Part shown: one piece after another, positions 16,702 through 26,887 of the stretch
Layout of the letters: each line of letters begins with the position of its first letter
Numbering within the stretch: position 1 is the first letter of the stretch
Notes under the pieces: model-generated
What the model saw: the letters and a program-made list of their open reading frames with translations, nothing else
Told to the model about the DNA's origin: nothing
Databases searched by the model: none
NCBI RefSeq assembly: GCF_005222835.1
Contig: NZ_STGA01000044.1
Span: 1-64,000, forward strand
Source of the DNA: Rhizobium sp. FKY42
GTDB taxonomy: Bacteria; Pseudomonadota; Alphaproteobacteria; Rhizobiales; Rhizobiaceae
Reading direction: 5' to 3'
Length of the DNA: 64,000 nt
Program-made: the position numbers and the translations under genes

Positions 16702-18090
16702 TCATCCCCAGCGCCTGACCAGAATGCGGAAGCGCACGCACAGCATCACGGCTGCTGCCGTTAGGCCCGTCACAAACCCGATCCAGACGCCCGGCCCGCG
16801 CCATTCCAGAGGAAAGGCAAAGACCCAGGCAAATACGAAACCGATGGGCCAGTAGGCGATCAGGGCGAGCACCATCGGCACCTGCGTATCTTTCAAGCCG
16901 CGCAGAAGCCCTGCAGCAACCGCCTGAAGGCCGTCGAATAACTGAAATGCGCCTGCCAGCATGATCAGCGGCACCGCAAGCTCCAGAACACGCTGGGCAT
17001 CAGGCAGGCTGGTATCGAGGAATAGCCTCCCAAGCGAAGCCGGCGTGACTGCGAAAACGGTACTTCCAATCGCAGAGAAGCCTAGGCCCACCACCAGCAC
17101 AGTCACCGCCGCGCGCTTGACGCCGAGATGGTCGCCGCGACCATAGGCAAGGCCGACGCGCACAGTGGCAACCTGCGCCAGGCCAAGCGGCACCATGAAG
17201 GCAATAGATGCCAGTTGCAGGGCGATGCCGTGCGCCGCCAGTTCCAGCTTTCCAAGCATGCCCATCAGCAGTGACGCTGCCGTAAACAGGCCCGCCTCGG
17301 CAAGAATGGTAAAGCCGATCGGCAAACCCACCGAAAAGATCTCTCGAAAGGCGCTCCAGTCCGGACGCCAGAAACGCACGAAAATCTCGTAGGCGCGCAT
17401 TTCCTTGCGGCTCTGGATATAGATCACCAGCAGCGCAAACCCCAGAAGGTTGGCGCTCAGCGAGGCGATCGCGGCACCGTTGAGCCCGAGTTTCGGCATG
17501 CCGAGATTGCCGAAGATAAGGCCGTAATCGACCACGGCATTGAAGGCGAACATGCCAAGCGTGACGTAAAGCACGATACCCGCCCGCTGCAAGGCACTGG
17601 CAAAGGAGCGCAGCACCATCACCAGCAGCGCCGGAAACATGCCCCATTGCAGGATGCGAAGATAGGATTGTGCAAGTTCAGCAACGTCAGGCGCCTGCCC
17701 CAGAGTCAGCAGAATCGCCTTGGAGAAGAACAGGATCGGTGCGGTGACGATGCCGTAGGCGATCACCACCCACATTCCCATCCGCACCGAACGGCGTGCC
17801 AGTTTCTGGTCCCCTCGCCCGACAGCCTGCGCCACGAGCGGAATCACAGCATTTGAAAAACCGCTGCCGAAAATGAAGACGACGAAGAACATCTGGCTTG
17901 CAAGCACCACAGCCGCCAGTTCGGTCGTTCCCAGCCAGCCAACCATTACCACGTCCGTCGTATTGATCGCCATCTGCGCCAATTGCGCGCCGACAAACGG
18001 AACGCCAAGCCCGATTGTCGACTTCACATGGGAGCCCCACGAATTATCAGACATCGATGAGGGCTGCGCTGACGCAAGAACGGTGGACAT
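16702..18090 (-). CDS. MATE-family multidrug exporter
   Basis: A 462-residue inner-membrane protein of the MATE family (NorM-like) with about 12 hydrophobic segments. The N-terminal half contains VPFVGAQLAQMAINTTDVVMVGWLG-type MATE sequence, and the repeat half resembles it. These proteins export cationic drugs using Na+ or H+. The ATG at 18090 is chosen over 18096 because GGAG is 8 bases upstream of it. Convergent with carA; substrate unknown. Confidence 0.92.
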   Translation of the reverse strand: MSTVLASAQPSSMSDNSWGSHVKSTIGLGVPFVGAQLAQMAINTTDVVMVGWLGTTELAAVVLASQMFFVVFIFGSGFSNAVIPLVAQAVGRGDQKLARRSVRMGMWVVIAYGIVTAPILFFSKAILLTLGQAPDVAELAQSYLRILQWGMFPALLVMVLRSFASALQRAGIVLYVTLGMFAFNAVVDYGLIFGNLGMPKLGLNGAAIASLSANLLGFALLVIYIQSRKEMRAYEIFVRFWRPDWSAFREIFSVGLPIGFTILAEAGLFTAASLLMGMLGKLELAAHGIALQLASIAFMVPLGLAQVATVRVGLAYGRGDHLGVKRAAVTVLVVGLGFSAIGSTVFAVTPASLGRLFLDTSLPDAQRVLELAVPLIMLAGAFQLFDGLQAVAAGLLRGLKDTQVPMVLALIAYWPIGFVFAWVFAFPLEWRGPGVWIGFVTGLTAAAVMLCVRFRILVRRWG

Positions 18091-18107
18091 GACCATGCTC
18101 CGGAAAC

Positions 18108-18146
18108 GAAAAAAGGCCGCTGCACGGAAATTGGGCAGTCGGCCTT
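18108..18146 (-). terminator. terminator of the DUF2306 gene
   Basis: AAGGCCG (18113-18119) and CGGCCTT (18140-18146) form the stem. On the minus strand it ends in a run of T (complement of 18109-18114). It separates the DUF2306 gene from the MATE gene. Confidence 0.75.
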
Positions 18147-18220
18147 AGCATGGACTTAGATCACGTCCTCCAGAGTAGCAACCCTTTTGCCTAATAAAGT
18201 AGAAACTTTGAATAAGGCCA

Positions 18221-18754
18221 TCAGTTTGCGTGATGGTTCGCTCGAACCGAGCCTCCATTCGAGAACGGTCTAATTTTCCGGTTCTGTTGAAGATAGAAAA
18301 CCAGCAAGGCAACAGCGGAAATCACAATCAGCATGGCCAGTTGCAGGGTCGAAGTGTCCTTGATGACAACAGCATGCATCAGTCTATGAGGAACAAGCGT
18401 GAACCCGCCGGCCACGACGATGCCCCAGAAATAGAGCTGACGAACGGTCGCGGTATGCGCGCGGATGTTTCCCGCACGCGCAGTACGGTAAACGCGCCAG
18501 CTGCTGAAAATCACCATGACCGACAACAGATGGATTGGAGAAAAGCCCCAGATCATATCAAGGCTATGGATGAAGAAACTGGAGCCCGCCGTAACGAGCA
18601 TCAGGATCAGCCAGATCTTGCCGAACAGCCTGTGAAGCGGTGTTCCTCGTCCTTTCCAGATGAGAAGGAAAGCGCCGAGAACTGCGGCCGGCAAAACAGC
18701 TGCCACGTGGATTTGGACGGCGAGAGGCGCTTCAAGAAGAGGGGCAAGCATCAT
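18221..18754 (-). CDS. DUF2306-like membrane protein
   Basis: A 177-residue protein with about five membrane segments and histidines at helix ends (QIHVAAVLPAAV, PLHRLFGKIW, FIHSLDMIW, IRAHTATVRQLYF, VPHRLMH). This matches the DUF2306 family of uncharacterised inner-membrane proteins. The spaced histidines suggest metal or heme binding, unproven. It is divergent from a membrane-bound LytTR regulator 90 bp away, an association that hints at shared control. Confidence 0.75.
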   Translation of the reverse strand: MMLAPLLEAPLAVQIHVAAVLPAAVLGAFLLIWKGRGTPLHRLFGKIWLILMLVTAGSSFFIHSLDMIWGFSPIHLLSVMVIFSSWRVYRTARAGNIRAHTATVRQLYFWGIVVAGGFTLVPHRLMHAVVIKDTSTLQLAMLIVISAVALLVFYLQQNRKIRPFSNGGSVRANHHAN

Positions 18755-18844
18755 GACGGCTGTTCTCCGGTTGAATTTGTCCCCGAGATTGGCGAAAACC
18801 TGGGTTCGGCCAACCGGATTGGCGTCAATGTGAGGGTAAAGTTC

Positions 18845-19708
18845 GTGAGAAGCGTCTATTTACAATCCACGCTTCGCGAATTGCAGCGCTTTTTCGGATC
18901 GCCACGCTTCTGGGCGACAATCGTGATTGTCAGTATCGTGTTCACGGTTGTCGGACCGTTCGGCACCGGCGCATCGATGCCCGTCCTCCGCCGCCTGGCA
19001 TTTTGGCTTTTCCTGCAGGTGACGGCCTTTTCCATCGCAAGCTTCGTCATCGTGCTGGCCCTCGCGATCTTGGGTCGTAGCGGCAGACACCGGCTAACCA
19101 TCATGATGATCGGCGCGATCATTGCAGCCTTGCCTATCGGCCTTGCGGTGGAAGTGTTGCAAGCCGGGTTTACGGGTCAGCCCATATCTGTCCGGAGCGC
19201 GATGGAGCAGATCACGGTTTCGCTCTTGCTCAGCCCCCTGCTCTGCGCCCTGACCTATCTGACGATGAGCCCGCCTGCCTCTGAGAGGCAATCCGACGAG
19301 CAGATGGATTTGCGGCACGAGAGCAAACCTCCCGCTGTTTCTCAGCCGGAATCGTCATCAGCATCCGGTGCAAAACATCCTGCCGATCCGGCAATCCTGT
19401 CGCGGCTGAAACCGCAAAACCGTGGCAGGCTGCTGAGGCTCGCCGTGCAGGATCATTATACGGAAGTGGTAACGTCACGCGGCAAGGAACTGATCCTGTT
19501 GCGCTTCAGCGACGCGCTGAACGAAACCACGCCGGTTGCGGGCCAGCGCATTCACCGCTCGCATTGGGTGGCCGACGACCATATCGCCCATCTGAAACGC
19601 GAAAACGGTAGGCTGTCGGTCGTGACAAAAAGTGGCGAGGAACTCCCCGTCAGCCGACCCAACGAAGCGGCGATCCGCCTCAAATTTTCTGACCGGCAAC
19701 CTTCATAG
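18845..19708 (+). CDS. membrane-anchored LytTR DNA-binding regulator
   Basis: A 287-residue protein. Its N-terminal half has four hydrophobic segments (about 20-140). A Ser/Pro/Gln-rich linker follows, then a C-terminal LytTR DNA-binding domain (about 185-285) with RLLRLAVQDHYTEVVT and RIHRSHWVADDHI. No receiver domain is present, so the membrane part may sense directly. A GTG start at 18845 is inferred from GAGGG eight bases upstream and the lack of an ATG. It overlaps the zinc peptidase gene tail-to-tail by 6 bp. Its target may be the divergent DUF2306 gene. Confidence 0.8.
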   Translation: MRSVYLQSTLRELQRFFGSPRFWATIVIVSIVFTVVGPFGTGASMPVLRRLAFWLFLQVTAFSIASFVIVLALAILGRSGRHRLTIMMIGAIIAALPIGLAVEVLQAGFTGQPISVRSAMEQITVSLLLSPLLCALTYLTMSPPASERQSDEQMDLRHESKPPAVSQPESSSASGAKHPADPAILSRLKPQNRGRLLRLAVQDHYTEVVTSRGKELILLRFSDALNETTPVAGQRIHRSHWVADDHIAHLKRENGRLSVVTKSGEELPVSRPNEAAIRLKFSDRQPS

Positions 19709-20611
19709 CTGCTGGTAGCTCGGCGTAAAGGTATCGCAGGACTGCATGTTGCCGCTTGCGAAACCCTTGCGGAACCATTTTACGCGCTGCGCCGAGGTTC
19801 CATGGTTGAAGCTATCCGGAACCACATAACCCTGCGAGCGGCGCTGCAATGTATCATCACCAATCTTCTGCGCTGCATTCAGGGCTTCTTCAAGATCACC
19901 CTTTTCGAGAATACCCTTCTGATCGGTGTACTTGCCCCAGACGCCGGCAAAACAATCTGCCTGAAGTTCGACACGCACAGACATCCTGTTCGCATCCATC
20001 TCGCTCATGGACTTGCGCATCTGGTTGAATTTGGGCAACACGCCGATCAGGTTCTGGACGTGGTGACCGACTTCATGAGCGATGACGTAGGCTTCGGCGA
20101 AATCGCCAGGAGCGCCAAACTGGTTTGATAACTGTTTGAAGAACGACGTATCGAGGTAGATCTTTCTGTCGCCCGGACAATAAAACGGGCCTGTTGCTGC
20201 CGACGCAAGTCCACAGGCAGATTCAACGCGTCCCGGAAAGAGCACAAGCTTCGGCTCGTCATACTGACCGCCACGCTGCTGGAAAATCTGCCTCCAGGTA
20301 TCTTCGGTTTCCGCCAGGACAGTCGAAATGAATGCTTTCATTTCATCGTTCTGCGAGGTGCGCTGAACCTGCTGCTGGCCGGATGAACCACTGCCAAGAT
20401 CGATATCGCCTCCGGAAAGAAGCGTGAGCGGATTGATGCCGAGGATGAGGCAGACAATCACGATAAAAATCAGCCCGCCGATCCCGATGCCACCGCCGCG
20501 ACCCCCGCCGCCGATTGGAATGCGAAAGCCCGGACCGGAACTGAACCCGCCGCCGCCATCCGCGCGGCGATCTTCGATATTGTCCGATTGCCGTCTGCCA
20601 CGCCATTCCAT
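19703..20611 (-). CDS. neutral zinc metallopeptidase (YpfJ family)
   Basis: A 302-residue membrane-anchored putative metallopeptidase. It begins MEWRGRRQSDNIEDRR, the family's usual start, followed by a Gly-rich stretch and one membrane segment (about 45-65). The zinc motif HEVGHHVQN is near 180, with DCFAGVW downstream. The ATG at 20611 is selected by GAGGG seven bases upstream. Proteolytic activity is predicted from the HExxH motif only. Confidence 0.9.
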   Translation of the reverse strand: MEWRGRRQSDNIEDRRADGGGGFSSGPGFRIPIGGGGRGGGIGIGGLIFIVIVCLILGINPLTLLSGGDIDLGSGSSGQQQVQRTSQNDEMKAFISTVLAETEDTWRQIFQQRGGQYDEPKLVLFPGRVESACGLASAATGPFYCPGDRKIYLDTSFFKQLSNQFGAPGDFAEAYVIAHEVGHHVQNLIGVLPKFNQMRKSMSEMDANRMSVRVELQADCFAGVWGKYTDQKGILEKGDLEEALNAAQKIGDDTLQRRSQGYVVPDSFNHGTSAQRVKWFRKGFASGNMQSCDTFTPSYQQL

Positions 20612-20810
20612 CGCTGCACCCTCTGCCGCTTTGCCGTATCCCGCGCGCACGATAATGGCGAAGTTAAATCATCGTTCCACATCGCCGCCTGCGATCTTCA
20701 TCGGGTCGATCAACAGAACCTTATCTGTGTTCTTGCGGCAGGGTAAAGAGGCCCAAAGGCAGCATTTCGGCCTACGCATACTGTCAATATCGATGTTGCA
20801 CCAACCCGGT

Positions 20811-22073
20811 TCAGAAAACGGACTCTGATCCCTGCCATTGCTGGCGTTGCGCAACCAAGCCCCGCCAACGGAATTTGAATGCCTGGTGAGCAACGATCAC
20901 GACCAGAGCAGATACGTAGCCATCCAGCGCATAGTGCCAGCCGAGATAGACGGAGCTTGCCAGTATCAGTGCGCAGTAAGCGAAAGCGATTGTGCCCAGC
21001 CGTCGGGAGTAATCCCACAAGTAAAGAGAGTTCATCACGATCAACCCGACATGCACGCTGGGAAAGGCGGAAATGCCACTGCCGAACGCGGCTAAACCGC
21101 TTTCGTGCAGGGACCACAGATACTCCTGAAAAAGACGGGCCGATATGGAGGAGGTATCCGTAGCGAGCGCTGCGAGAAGGGTTTCGAAGCACGCATGATC
21201 CTGCGTGACGAAACCGTAGAAGGCCGGACCGGCCGAGATCCAGATACCTGCAACAATGTTTCCGAGGAAAATCCAGGTAAAAAAGTAGGAGGCGAAATAC
21301 CTCACCCGGATACCATCGGCTTTGGGAGATGTCGCAACAAAAAACAATGCGCCAAAGCAGATCGCATACCACACGATGCCGTAGTTGAATTGTACGACAG
21401 GCAGGATCTGGCGGGCGTATGGAATTGACCAAAGCAATGACCACGGATGCACGCCCCCGTGAAGCCATCGATCAAGGTCCGCCAATTGACGATCATACAA
21501 AAATCCATGCGTCAGGGTTGGCAACAAGGTCTTGATGGAAGTGAACGCTCCGAAGAAAAGCGAAACTGAAAGCAACAGAATCATGCCGGCCAGGAGGCGT
21601 CCAATCCGGCGCAAACTGAACACGACCCGATAAGCAAGCCACCGTTTTTGATTATAACGCGTCACAACAAGAATCATGTCACCTGCCAGCACCAGGCAAG
21701 GCATGAAAAGAAAGAGAGTGCCCATCCGCTGCTGAACATAAACGAGCAATGACGCTGGGCTCTCGTTCGACAGGGAAAGTGTGATCGCAAGCGAAATCAG
21801 GCAATAGATCCATATGGCCACATGGACCGGGGCATCCTTGCGAACGGCGTCCCAGATGACGCTGGCAACTGATTTCGGTAGGAACACCTTGGCGCCTCTG
21901 GACTGATGAAGTACCTTTTTCACGAAATTGCCCGCCGACAATGAACTCTGACAGTTTATGAAATCTTGCACTCGCTGGGGATGAAGCAGAATAACAGCCC
22001 TCAGCCAGAATTTTGGGGGTTCCTTCCGCGGCAACATTTCCCTATAAGCCGCTTCTAGCCTTAAAAGACCCAT
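20811..22073 (-). CDS. PAP2-superfamily membrane phosphatase/transferase
   Basis: A protein of up to 420 residues with several membrane segments and a C-terminal PAP2_3-type domain. Conserved catalytic motifs are FPSVHVG (about 350) and [11 protein letters not shown] (about 385), corresponding to the SGH and SRxxxxxHxxxD blocks of lipid phosphatases. The first ~75 residues are hydrophilic, and the true start may be later. Such enzymes act on lipid phosphates or transfer inositol phosphate. Divergent from carB with a 70-bp gap. Confidence 0.75.
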   Translation of the reverse strand: MGLLRLEAAYREMLPRKEPPKFWLRAVILLHPQRVQDFINCQSSLSAGNFVKKVLHQSRGAKVFLPKSVASVIWDAVRKDAPVHVAIWIYCLISLAITLSLSNESPASLLVYVQQRMGTLFLFMPCLVLAGDMILVVTRYNQKRWLAYRVVFSLRRIGRLLAGMILLLSVSLFFGAFTSIKTLLPTLTHGFLYDRQLADLDRWLHGGVHPWSLLWSIPYARQILPVVQFNYGIVWYAICFGALFFVATSPKADGIRVRYFASYFFTWIFLGNIVAGIWISAGPAFYGFVTQDHACFETLLAALATDTSSISARLFQEYLWSLHESGLAAFGSGISAFPSVHVGLIVMNSLYLWDYSRRLGTIAFAYCALILASSVYLGWHYALDGYVSALVVIVAHQAFKFRWRGLVAQRQQWQGSESVF

Positions 22074-22143
22074 CCATTGCGCCCGGCCGGTGTACCCTCA
22101 CCCTGGCCGGTTTTTCGCGCAAGCTGTTTATGGAATTGAGCCG

Positions 22144-25100
22144 ATGCCGAAGCGCCAAGATATTAAGTCAATCCTCATCATCGGAGCAGGACCGATTGTC
22201 ATCGGTCAGGCCTGCGAGTTCGACTATTCAGGCACCCAGGCCTGCAAGGCGCTGAAGGAAGAAGGCTACCGGGTCATTCTGGTCAACTCCAACCCGGCAA
22301 CGATCATGACTGATCCGGGCTTGGCCGACGCGACCTATGTCGAGCCCATTACGCCGGAAGTCGTGGCAAAGATCATCGCCAAGGAGCGTCCGGATGCGCT
22401 TCTGCCGACCATGGGCGGGCAGACCGCGCTCAACACCGCTCTCTCCCTGAAGCGCATGGGTGTTCTTGATCGCTACAATGTCGAAATGATCGGCGCAAAG
22501 CCGGAAGCGATCGACAAGGCCGAAGACCGCGCTCTCTTCCGTGAGGCCATGGCGAAGATCGGGCTGGAAACACCCCGCTCCATGCTGGCCAACGCGACAG
22601 AAATCAAGGACGCCGACCGCAAGAAGCACGAGGCAGAGCGCGCCAAGCTGCGCGAAACACTGTCCGGCGATGCGCTGGACAAGGCTCTGGACGAACTGGA
22701 GAACAAATGGAACCTGGGCGAGACAGACCGCAAACAGCGGTACATGGCGCATGCCATGGCAATTGCCGCGCAGGCGCTCGATCACGTTGGTCTGCCGGCC
22801 ATCATTCGCCCGTCCTTCACACTGGGCGGCACAGGTGGCGGCATTGCCTATAACCGTTCGGAATTCTTCGACATCATCAATGGCGGCCTCGACGCTTCGC
22901 CGACCACCGAAGTTCTGATCGAAGAATCGGTTCTCGGCTGGAAAGAGTACGAGATGGAGGTCATCCGCGACCGTGCGGATAACTGCATCATCATCTGCTC
23001 CATCGAAAACATCGATCCGATGGGCGTTCACACGGGTGACTCCATCACTGTCGCACCGGCCCTGACGCTGACGGACAAGGAATACCAGATCATGCGCAAC
23101 GCATCGATCGCGGTATTGCGCGAAATCGGTGTGGAAACCGGCGGATCGAACGTTCAGTTCGCCGTGAACCCGAAGGATGGCCGCCTCGTCGTCATCGAAA
23201 TGAATCCGCGTGTGTCCCGCTCCTCCGCGCTCGCTTCCAAGGCAACCGGCTTCCCGATTGCCAAGGTCGCGGCCAAGCTCGCCATCGGCTACACGCTGGA
23301 TGAGTTGGAGAACGATATCACCGGTGGCGCAACGCCCGCCTCTTTCGAACCATCCATCGACTATGTCGTCACCAAGATCCCGCGCTTTGCCTTCGAGAAG
23401 TTCCCGGGCGCAGAGCCGACGCTTACCACCGCCATGAAGTCGGTCGGTGAAGTCATGGCCATTGGTCGCACCTTTGCCGAATCGCTCCAGAAAGCTCTGC
23501 GTGGCATGGAAACAGGCCTGACGGGTCTGGATGAAATTGAAATTCCGGGTCTCGGCCAGGGTGACGACAAGAACGCCATCCGCGCCGCCATCGGCACTCC
23601 CACGCCGGACCGTCTGCGCATGGTGGTGCAGGCGCTTCGCCTCGGCATGTCGGAAGCCGAAGTACACGAAGGCTGCAAGATCGACCCGTGGTTCATTGCT
23701 CAGTTCAAGGCCATCGTGGACATGGAAGCGCGCGTGCGCGAACACGGCCTGCCGCAGGACGCAGACAACCTTCGCATGCTGAAAGCCATGGGCTTCTCTG
23801 ATGCCCGCCTCGCCTCGCTGACGAACGGCAAGCCGAAGGATGTGGCGATGCTGCGCAACAGTCTGAACGTTCGCCCGGTCTTCAAGCGCATCGACACCTG
23901 CGCGGCCGAATTCGCTTCGCCGACGGCTTACATGTATTCGACCTATGAGACACCCTTCGTCGGTGCTGCCCGCTCGGAAGCCGAAGTCTCCGACCGTAAG
24001 AAGGTCGTCATCCTCGGTGGTGGCCCGAACCGCATCGGCCAGGGCATCGAGTTTGATTATTGCTGCTGCCATGCGGCCTTCGCGCTGAAGGATGCAGGCT
24101 TTGAAGCGATCATGATCAACTGCAACCCGGAAACCGTATCCACCGACTACGATACCTCCGACCGTCTCTACTTCGAGCCTCTGACGGCCGAAGACGTGAT
24201 AGAGATTCTTCGTGCAGAACAGGAAAAGGGCGAAGTTGTTGGCGTCATCGTGCAGTTTGGTGGCCAGACGCCGCTGAAGCTCGCCGAAGCGCTGGAAAAG
24301 AACGGTATTCCGATCCTCGGCACGGCACCCGATGCCATCGATCTCGCTGAAGACCGCGATCGCTTCCAGAAACTACTGATGAAGCTCGATCTCGCCCAGC
24401 CGAACAACGGCATCGCCTACTCGGTCGAGCAGGCACGTCTGGTGGCGTCCGAAATCGGCTTCCCGCTGGTGGTTCGCCCGTCCTACGTTCTGGGTGGCCG
24501 CGCCATGCAGATCATCCACAACGAGACCATGCTCCAGGCCTACCTTCTGGACACGGTGCCGGAACTGGTGCCGGAAGACATCAAGCAGCGCTATCCGAAC
24601 GACAAGACGGGCCAGATCAACACGCTTCTCGGCAAGAACCCGCTGCTGTTCGACAGCTATCTGACCAACGCCATCGAAGTCGACGTGGATGCGCTGTGCG
24701 ACGGTGAAAACGTATTCGTCTCCGGCATCATGGAGCATATCGAGGAAGCCGGCATTCACTCCGGCGATAGCGCCTGCTCGCTGCCATCCCGCTCCTTCTC
24801 ACCGGAATTGCTGGACGAACTGGAGCGCCAGACGACCGCTCTTGCCAAGGCGCTGAATGTCGGCGGTCTGATGAACGTCCAGTACGCGATCAAGGACGGC
24901 ACGATCTACGTTCTGGAAGTCAACCCGCGCGCCTCGCGCACCGTGCCATTCGTCGCCAAGACCATCGGCGCGCCGATCGCCAAGATCGCCGCCCGCATCA
25001 TGGCCGGTGAAAAGCTGGATGCCGCTATCGCTGCATATGGCACAAAGCCCGACCCGCGCAACCTTAAGCATATTGCCGTCAAGGAAGCTGTGTTCCCGTT

Positions 25101-25626
25101 TGCCCGTTTCCCGGGTGTGGATACACTGCTCGGCCCGGAAATGCGTTCGACCGGCGAAGTCATCGGTTTGGACCGCAGCTTCCCGCTCGCCTTCGCCAAG
25201 AGCCAGTTGGGTGCGGGCGTGGAACTCCCACGCGAAGGCTCCGTTTTCGTCTCGGTCCGCGATGACGACAAGACCCGCGTCCTGCCGGCCATCAAACTGC
25301 TGGTCGAGATCGGCTTCAAGGTTCTGGCAACCGGCGGCACGCAGCGTTTCCTCGCTGAGAACGGCATCGAAGCTGTGAAGGTAAACAAGGTTCTGGAAGG
25401 TCGTCCGCATATCGAGGATTCAATCCGCAACCGTCAGGTTCAACTGGTCATCAACACGACCGATAGCAACAAGGCGATCTCGGACTCCAAGTCGCTTCGT
25501 CGTGCTGCCCTGATGCAGAAGGTGCCCTACTACACCACCATGGCCGGTGCCATGGCCGCCGCAGAAGCGATCGAAGCCCTGAAGAAGGGCCAGTTGGAAG
25601 TCGCACCGCTTCAGAGCTACTTCTGA
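22144..25626 (+). CDS. carB: carbamoyl-phosphate synthase large subunit CarB
   Basis: A 1160-residue synthase with two ATP-grasp halves: [17 protein letters not shown] at the N-terminus and [16 protein letters not shown] in the second half. A C-terminal MGS-like allosteric domain contains [11 protein letters not shown]. Compared with E. coli (1073 aa) it has a charged insertion near 155-205, known from rhizobial CarB. The ATG at 22144 starts the conserved [12 protein letters not shown]. It works with CarA encoded about 5.5 kb to the left on the same strand. Confidence 0.97.
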   Translation: MPKRQDIKSILIIGAGPIVIGQACEFDYSGTQACKALKEEGYRVILVNSNPATIMTDPGLADATYVEPITPEVVAKIIAKERPDALLPTMGGQTALNTALSLKRMGVLDRYNVEMIGAKPEAIDKAEDRALFREAMAKIGLETPRSMLANATEIKDADRKKHEAERAKLRETLSGDALDKALDELENKWNLGETDRKQRYMAHAMAIAAQALDHVGLPAIIRPSFTLGGTGGGIAYNRSEFFDIINGGLDASPTTEVLIEESVLGWKEYEMEVIRDRADNCIIICSIENIDPMGVHTGDSITVAPALTLTDKEYQIMRNASIAVLREIGVETGGSNVQFAVNPKDGRLVVIEMNPRVSRSSALASKATGFPIAKVAAKLAIGYTLDELENDITGGATPASFEPSIDYVVTKIPRFAFEKFPGAEPTLTTAMKSVGEVMAIGRTFAESLQKALRGMETGLTGLDEIEIPGLGQGDDKNAIRAAIGTPTPDRLRMVVQALRLGMSEAEVHEGCKIDPWFIAQFKAIVDMEARVREHGLPQDADNLRMLKAMGFSDARLASLTNGKPKDVAMLRNSLNVRPVFKRIDTCAAEFASPTAYMYSTYETPFVGAARSEAEVSDRKKVVILGGGPNRIGQGIEFDYCCCHAAFALKDAGFEAIMINCNPETVSTDYDTSDRLYFEPLTAEDVIEILRAEQEKGEVVGVIVQFGGQTPLKLAEALEKNGIPILGTAPDAIDLAEDRDRFQKLLMKLDLAQPNNGIAYSVEQARLVASEIGFPLVVRPSYVLGGRAMQIIHNETMLQAYLLDTVPELVPEDIKQRYPNDKTGQINTLLGKNPLLFDSYLTNAIEVDVDALCDGENVFVSGIMEHIEEAGIHSGDSACSLPSRSFSPELLDELERQTTALAKALNVGGLMNVQYAIKDGTIYVLEVNPRASRTVPFVAKTIGAPIAKIAARIMAGEKLDAAIAAYGTKPDPRNLKHIAVKEAVFPFARFPGVDTLLGPEMRSTGEVIGLDRSFPLAFAKSQLGAGVELPREGSVFVSVRDDDKTRVLPAIKLLVEIGFKVLATGGTQRFLAENGIEAVKVNKVLEGRPHIEDSIRNRQVQLVINTTDSNKAISDSKSLRRAALMQKVPYYTTMAGAMAAAEAIEALKKGQLEVAPLQSYF

Positions 25627-25636
25627 AACTGATAAT

Positions 25637-25682
25637 AGGAGCCCGGAGAGCTCAGTCATCGCCTCTCCGGGCTCCTTCCTCT
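25637..25682 (+). terminator. carB terminator
   Basis: AGGAGCCCGGAGAG and CTCTCCGGGCTCCT form a 14-bp stem with a 12-base loop, followed by TCCTCTT. It starts about 10 bp after the carB stop. Confidence 0.85.
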
Positions 25683-25725
25683 TGCGCCAAACCGAACCCG
25701 GCAAGCAGCCATCGCGACCCGTCAC

Positions 25726-26760
25726 TCAGGCCGTTCGACGATCGGCATACTGGGCGGTGTCCTTGATATTCCATTCGGACTGGAATGCTGGCCGCGGCTG
25801 GTCCTGCAGGTATAGCTCACCATTGATCAGCTTGCGTGTTGGCAAAGCGCGCCGATCAATCGCCCCCTCAAGGGTCATAGCCAGATCTCGTGCGAAAACA
25901 CGATCGCCGAAATGCCAGGAATGCGTCCAGCTTGATCCATCGCTGACAGCAGGCGGCTTGAGCCCGCTGAAATAATCAGAACAATTGACATTTACAGCCT
26001 TGGAAGAAGCGCCCTCAGGTAAACCGACGCGGCCAGTGCGTGGCGCCGTGCCGAGCCGCTTGGCATTCGAGACCGCCAAGGCAGCATCGTATGGCGAGGA
26101 ATAATTTGTCAGCCTCATGATGCGTCGGAACATCGGATTACTCCAGTCGCTGGTCTCGGTCAGGCTTCTTGCCGAAACATCTGCGCCGATGAAGGCGACC
26201 TGGCCGATACGCCAATCGCGCTTGAAGAGTTCGCCATTTTTTTCCGCCTGCACGAAGGCTTCCATGGTGACATAGGCGCCGGCAGAATGCGCCAGAACAT
26301 GAATGTTCGTTTCGCATTTGGCCTTCTGGCCTTCCGACAATAACCTGATGCCCTTCGTCACAAGCGATAGGGCAACCTCAGCACCATCGGCGCGGTCCTC
26401 CCGATAGTTGAGGACCTGATTGGCGCTTGGCCAGTCGAAGGAGATGATTTCCCCGCGCCAACCTTCCGCCCGAAGATTGTTTCGCAGACGTCGCATGCGA
26501 TTGAGGACTGCCTCGATCGTATTGTTATAGCCGTGGACAAAGATCAGGACATCGCCTTTCGGACTGATCGAGAGCGGGTTCTGATCGCCATCTGCGAGAC
26601 CCTGCACCTCGCGCATCCACTCCCCCGGCGACCCAATCACATCTTTCGGCCCATACTGGGACTGATCGGAAGGCACTTTGAGATAACGCACCGGTCCCGG
26701 CTCGCTGTCAAAAATGCCCCCAGTCAACTTTCGGGCAGTCATCACATAATCATAATGCAT
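25726..26760 (-). CDS. alpha/beta hydrolase (DUF900-like)
   Basis: A 344-residue cytoplasmic alpha/beta hydrolase of the DUF900 type. Key features are FVHGYNN (oxyanion strand, about 75), FDWPSA (about 108) and the nucleophile elbow HVLAHSAGAYV (Ser near 153). Asp and His candidates follow in the C-terminal half (THSWHFGD). The ATG at 26760 is chosen because GAGGGGG lies five bases upstream. No signal peptide. The substrate is unknown. Confidence 0.8.
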   Translation of the reverse strand: MHYDYVMTARKLTGGIFDSEPGPVRYLKVPSDQSQYGPKDVIGSPGEWMREVQGLADGDQNPLSISPKGDVLIFVHGYNNTIEAVLNRMRRLRNNLRAEGWRGEIISFDWPSANQVLNYREDRADGAEVALSLVTKGIRLLSEGQKAKCETNIHVLAHSAGAYVTMEAFVQAEKNGELFKRDWRIGQVAFIGADVSARSLTETSDWSNPMFRRIMRLTNYSSPYDAALAVSNAKRLGTAPRTGRVGLPEGASSKAVNVNCSDYFSGLKPPAVSDGSSWTHSWHFGDRVFARDLAMTLEGAIDRRALPTRKLINGELYLQDQPRPAFQSEWNIKDTAQYADRRTA

Positions 26761-26887
26761 TTTAGCCCCCTCAAACATAAGTTGAATTAACAAACTTATA
26801 ATTGCACAAGGACAAAGACTTGCAAGACCGTGGGCGCAAGCAGTTCATTGCAGGATTTGAAAACAGCTTCGACCTGGCTAGGGACTT

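Noticed and set aside
22228-24072. 614-codon minus-strand open frame inside carB
   Set aside because: Antisense shadow; low-complexity Asp/Arg/His-rich translation typical of reversed rhizobial coding sequence.
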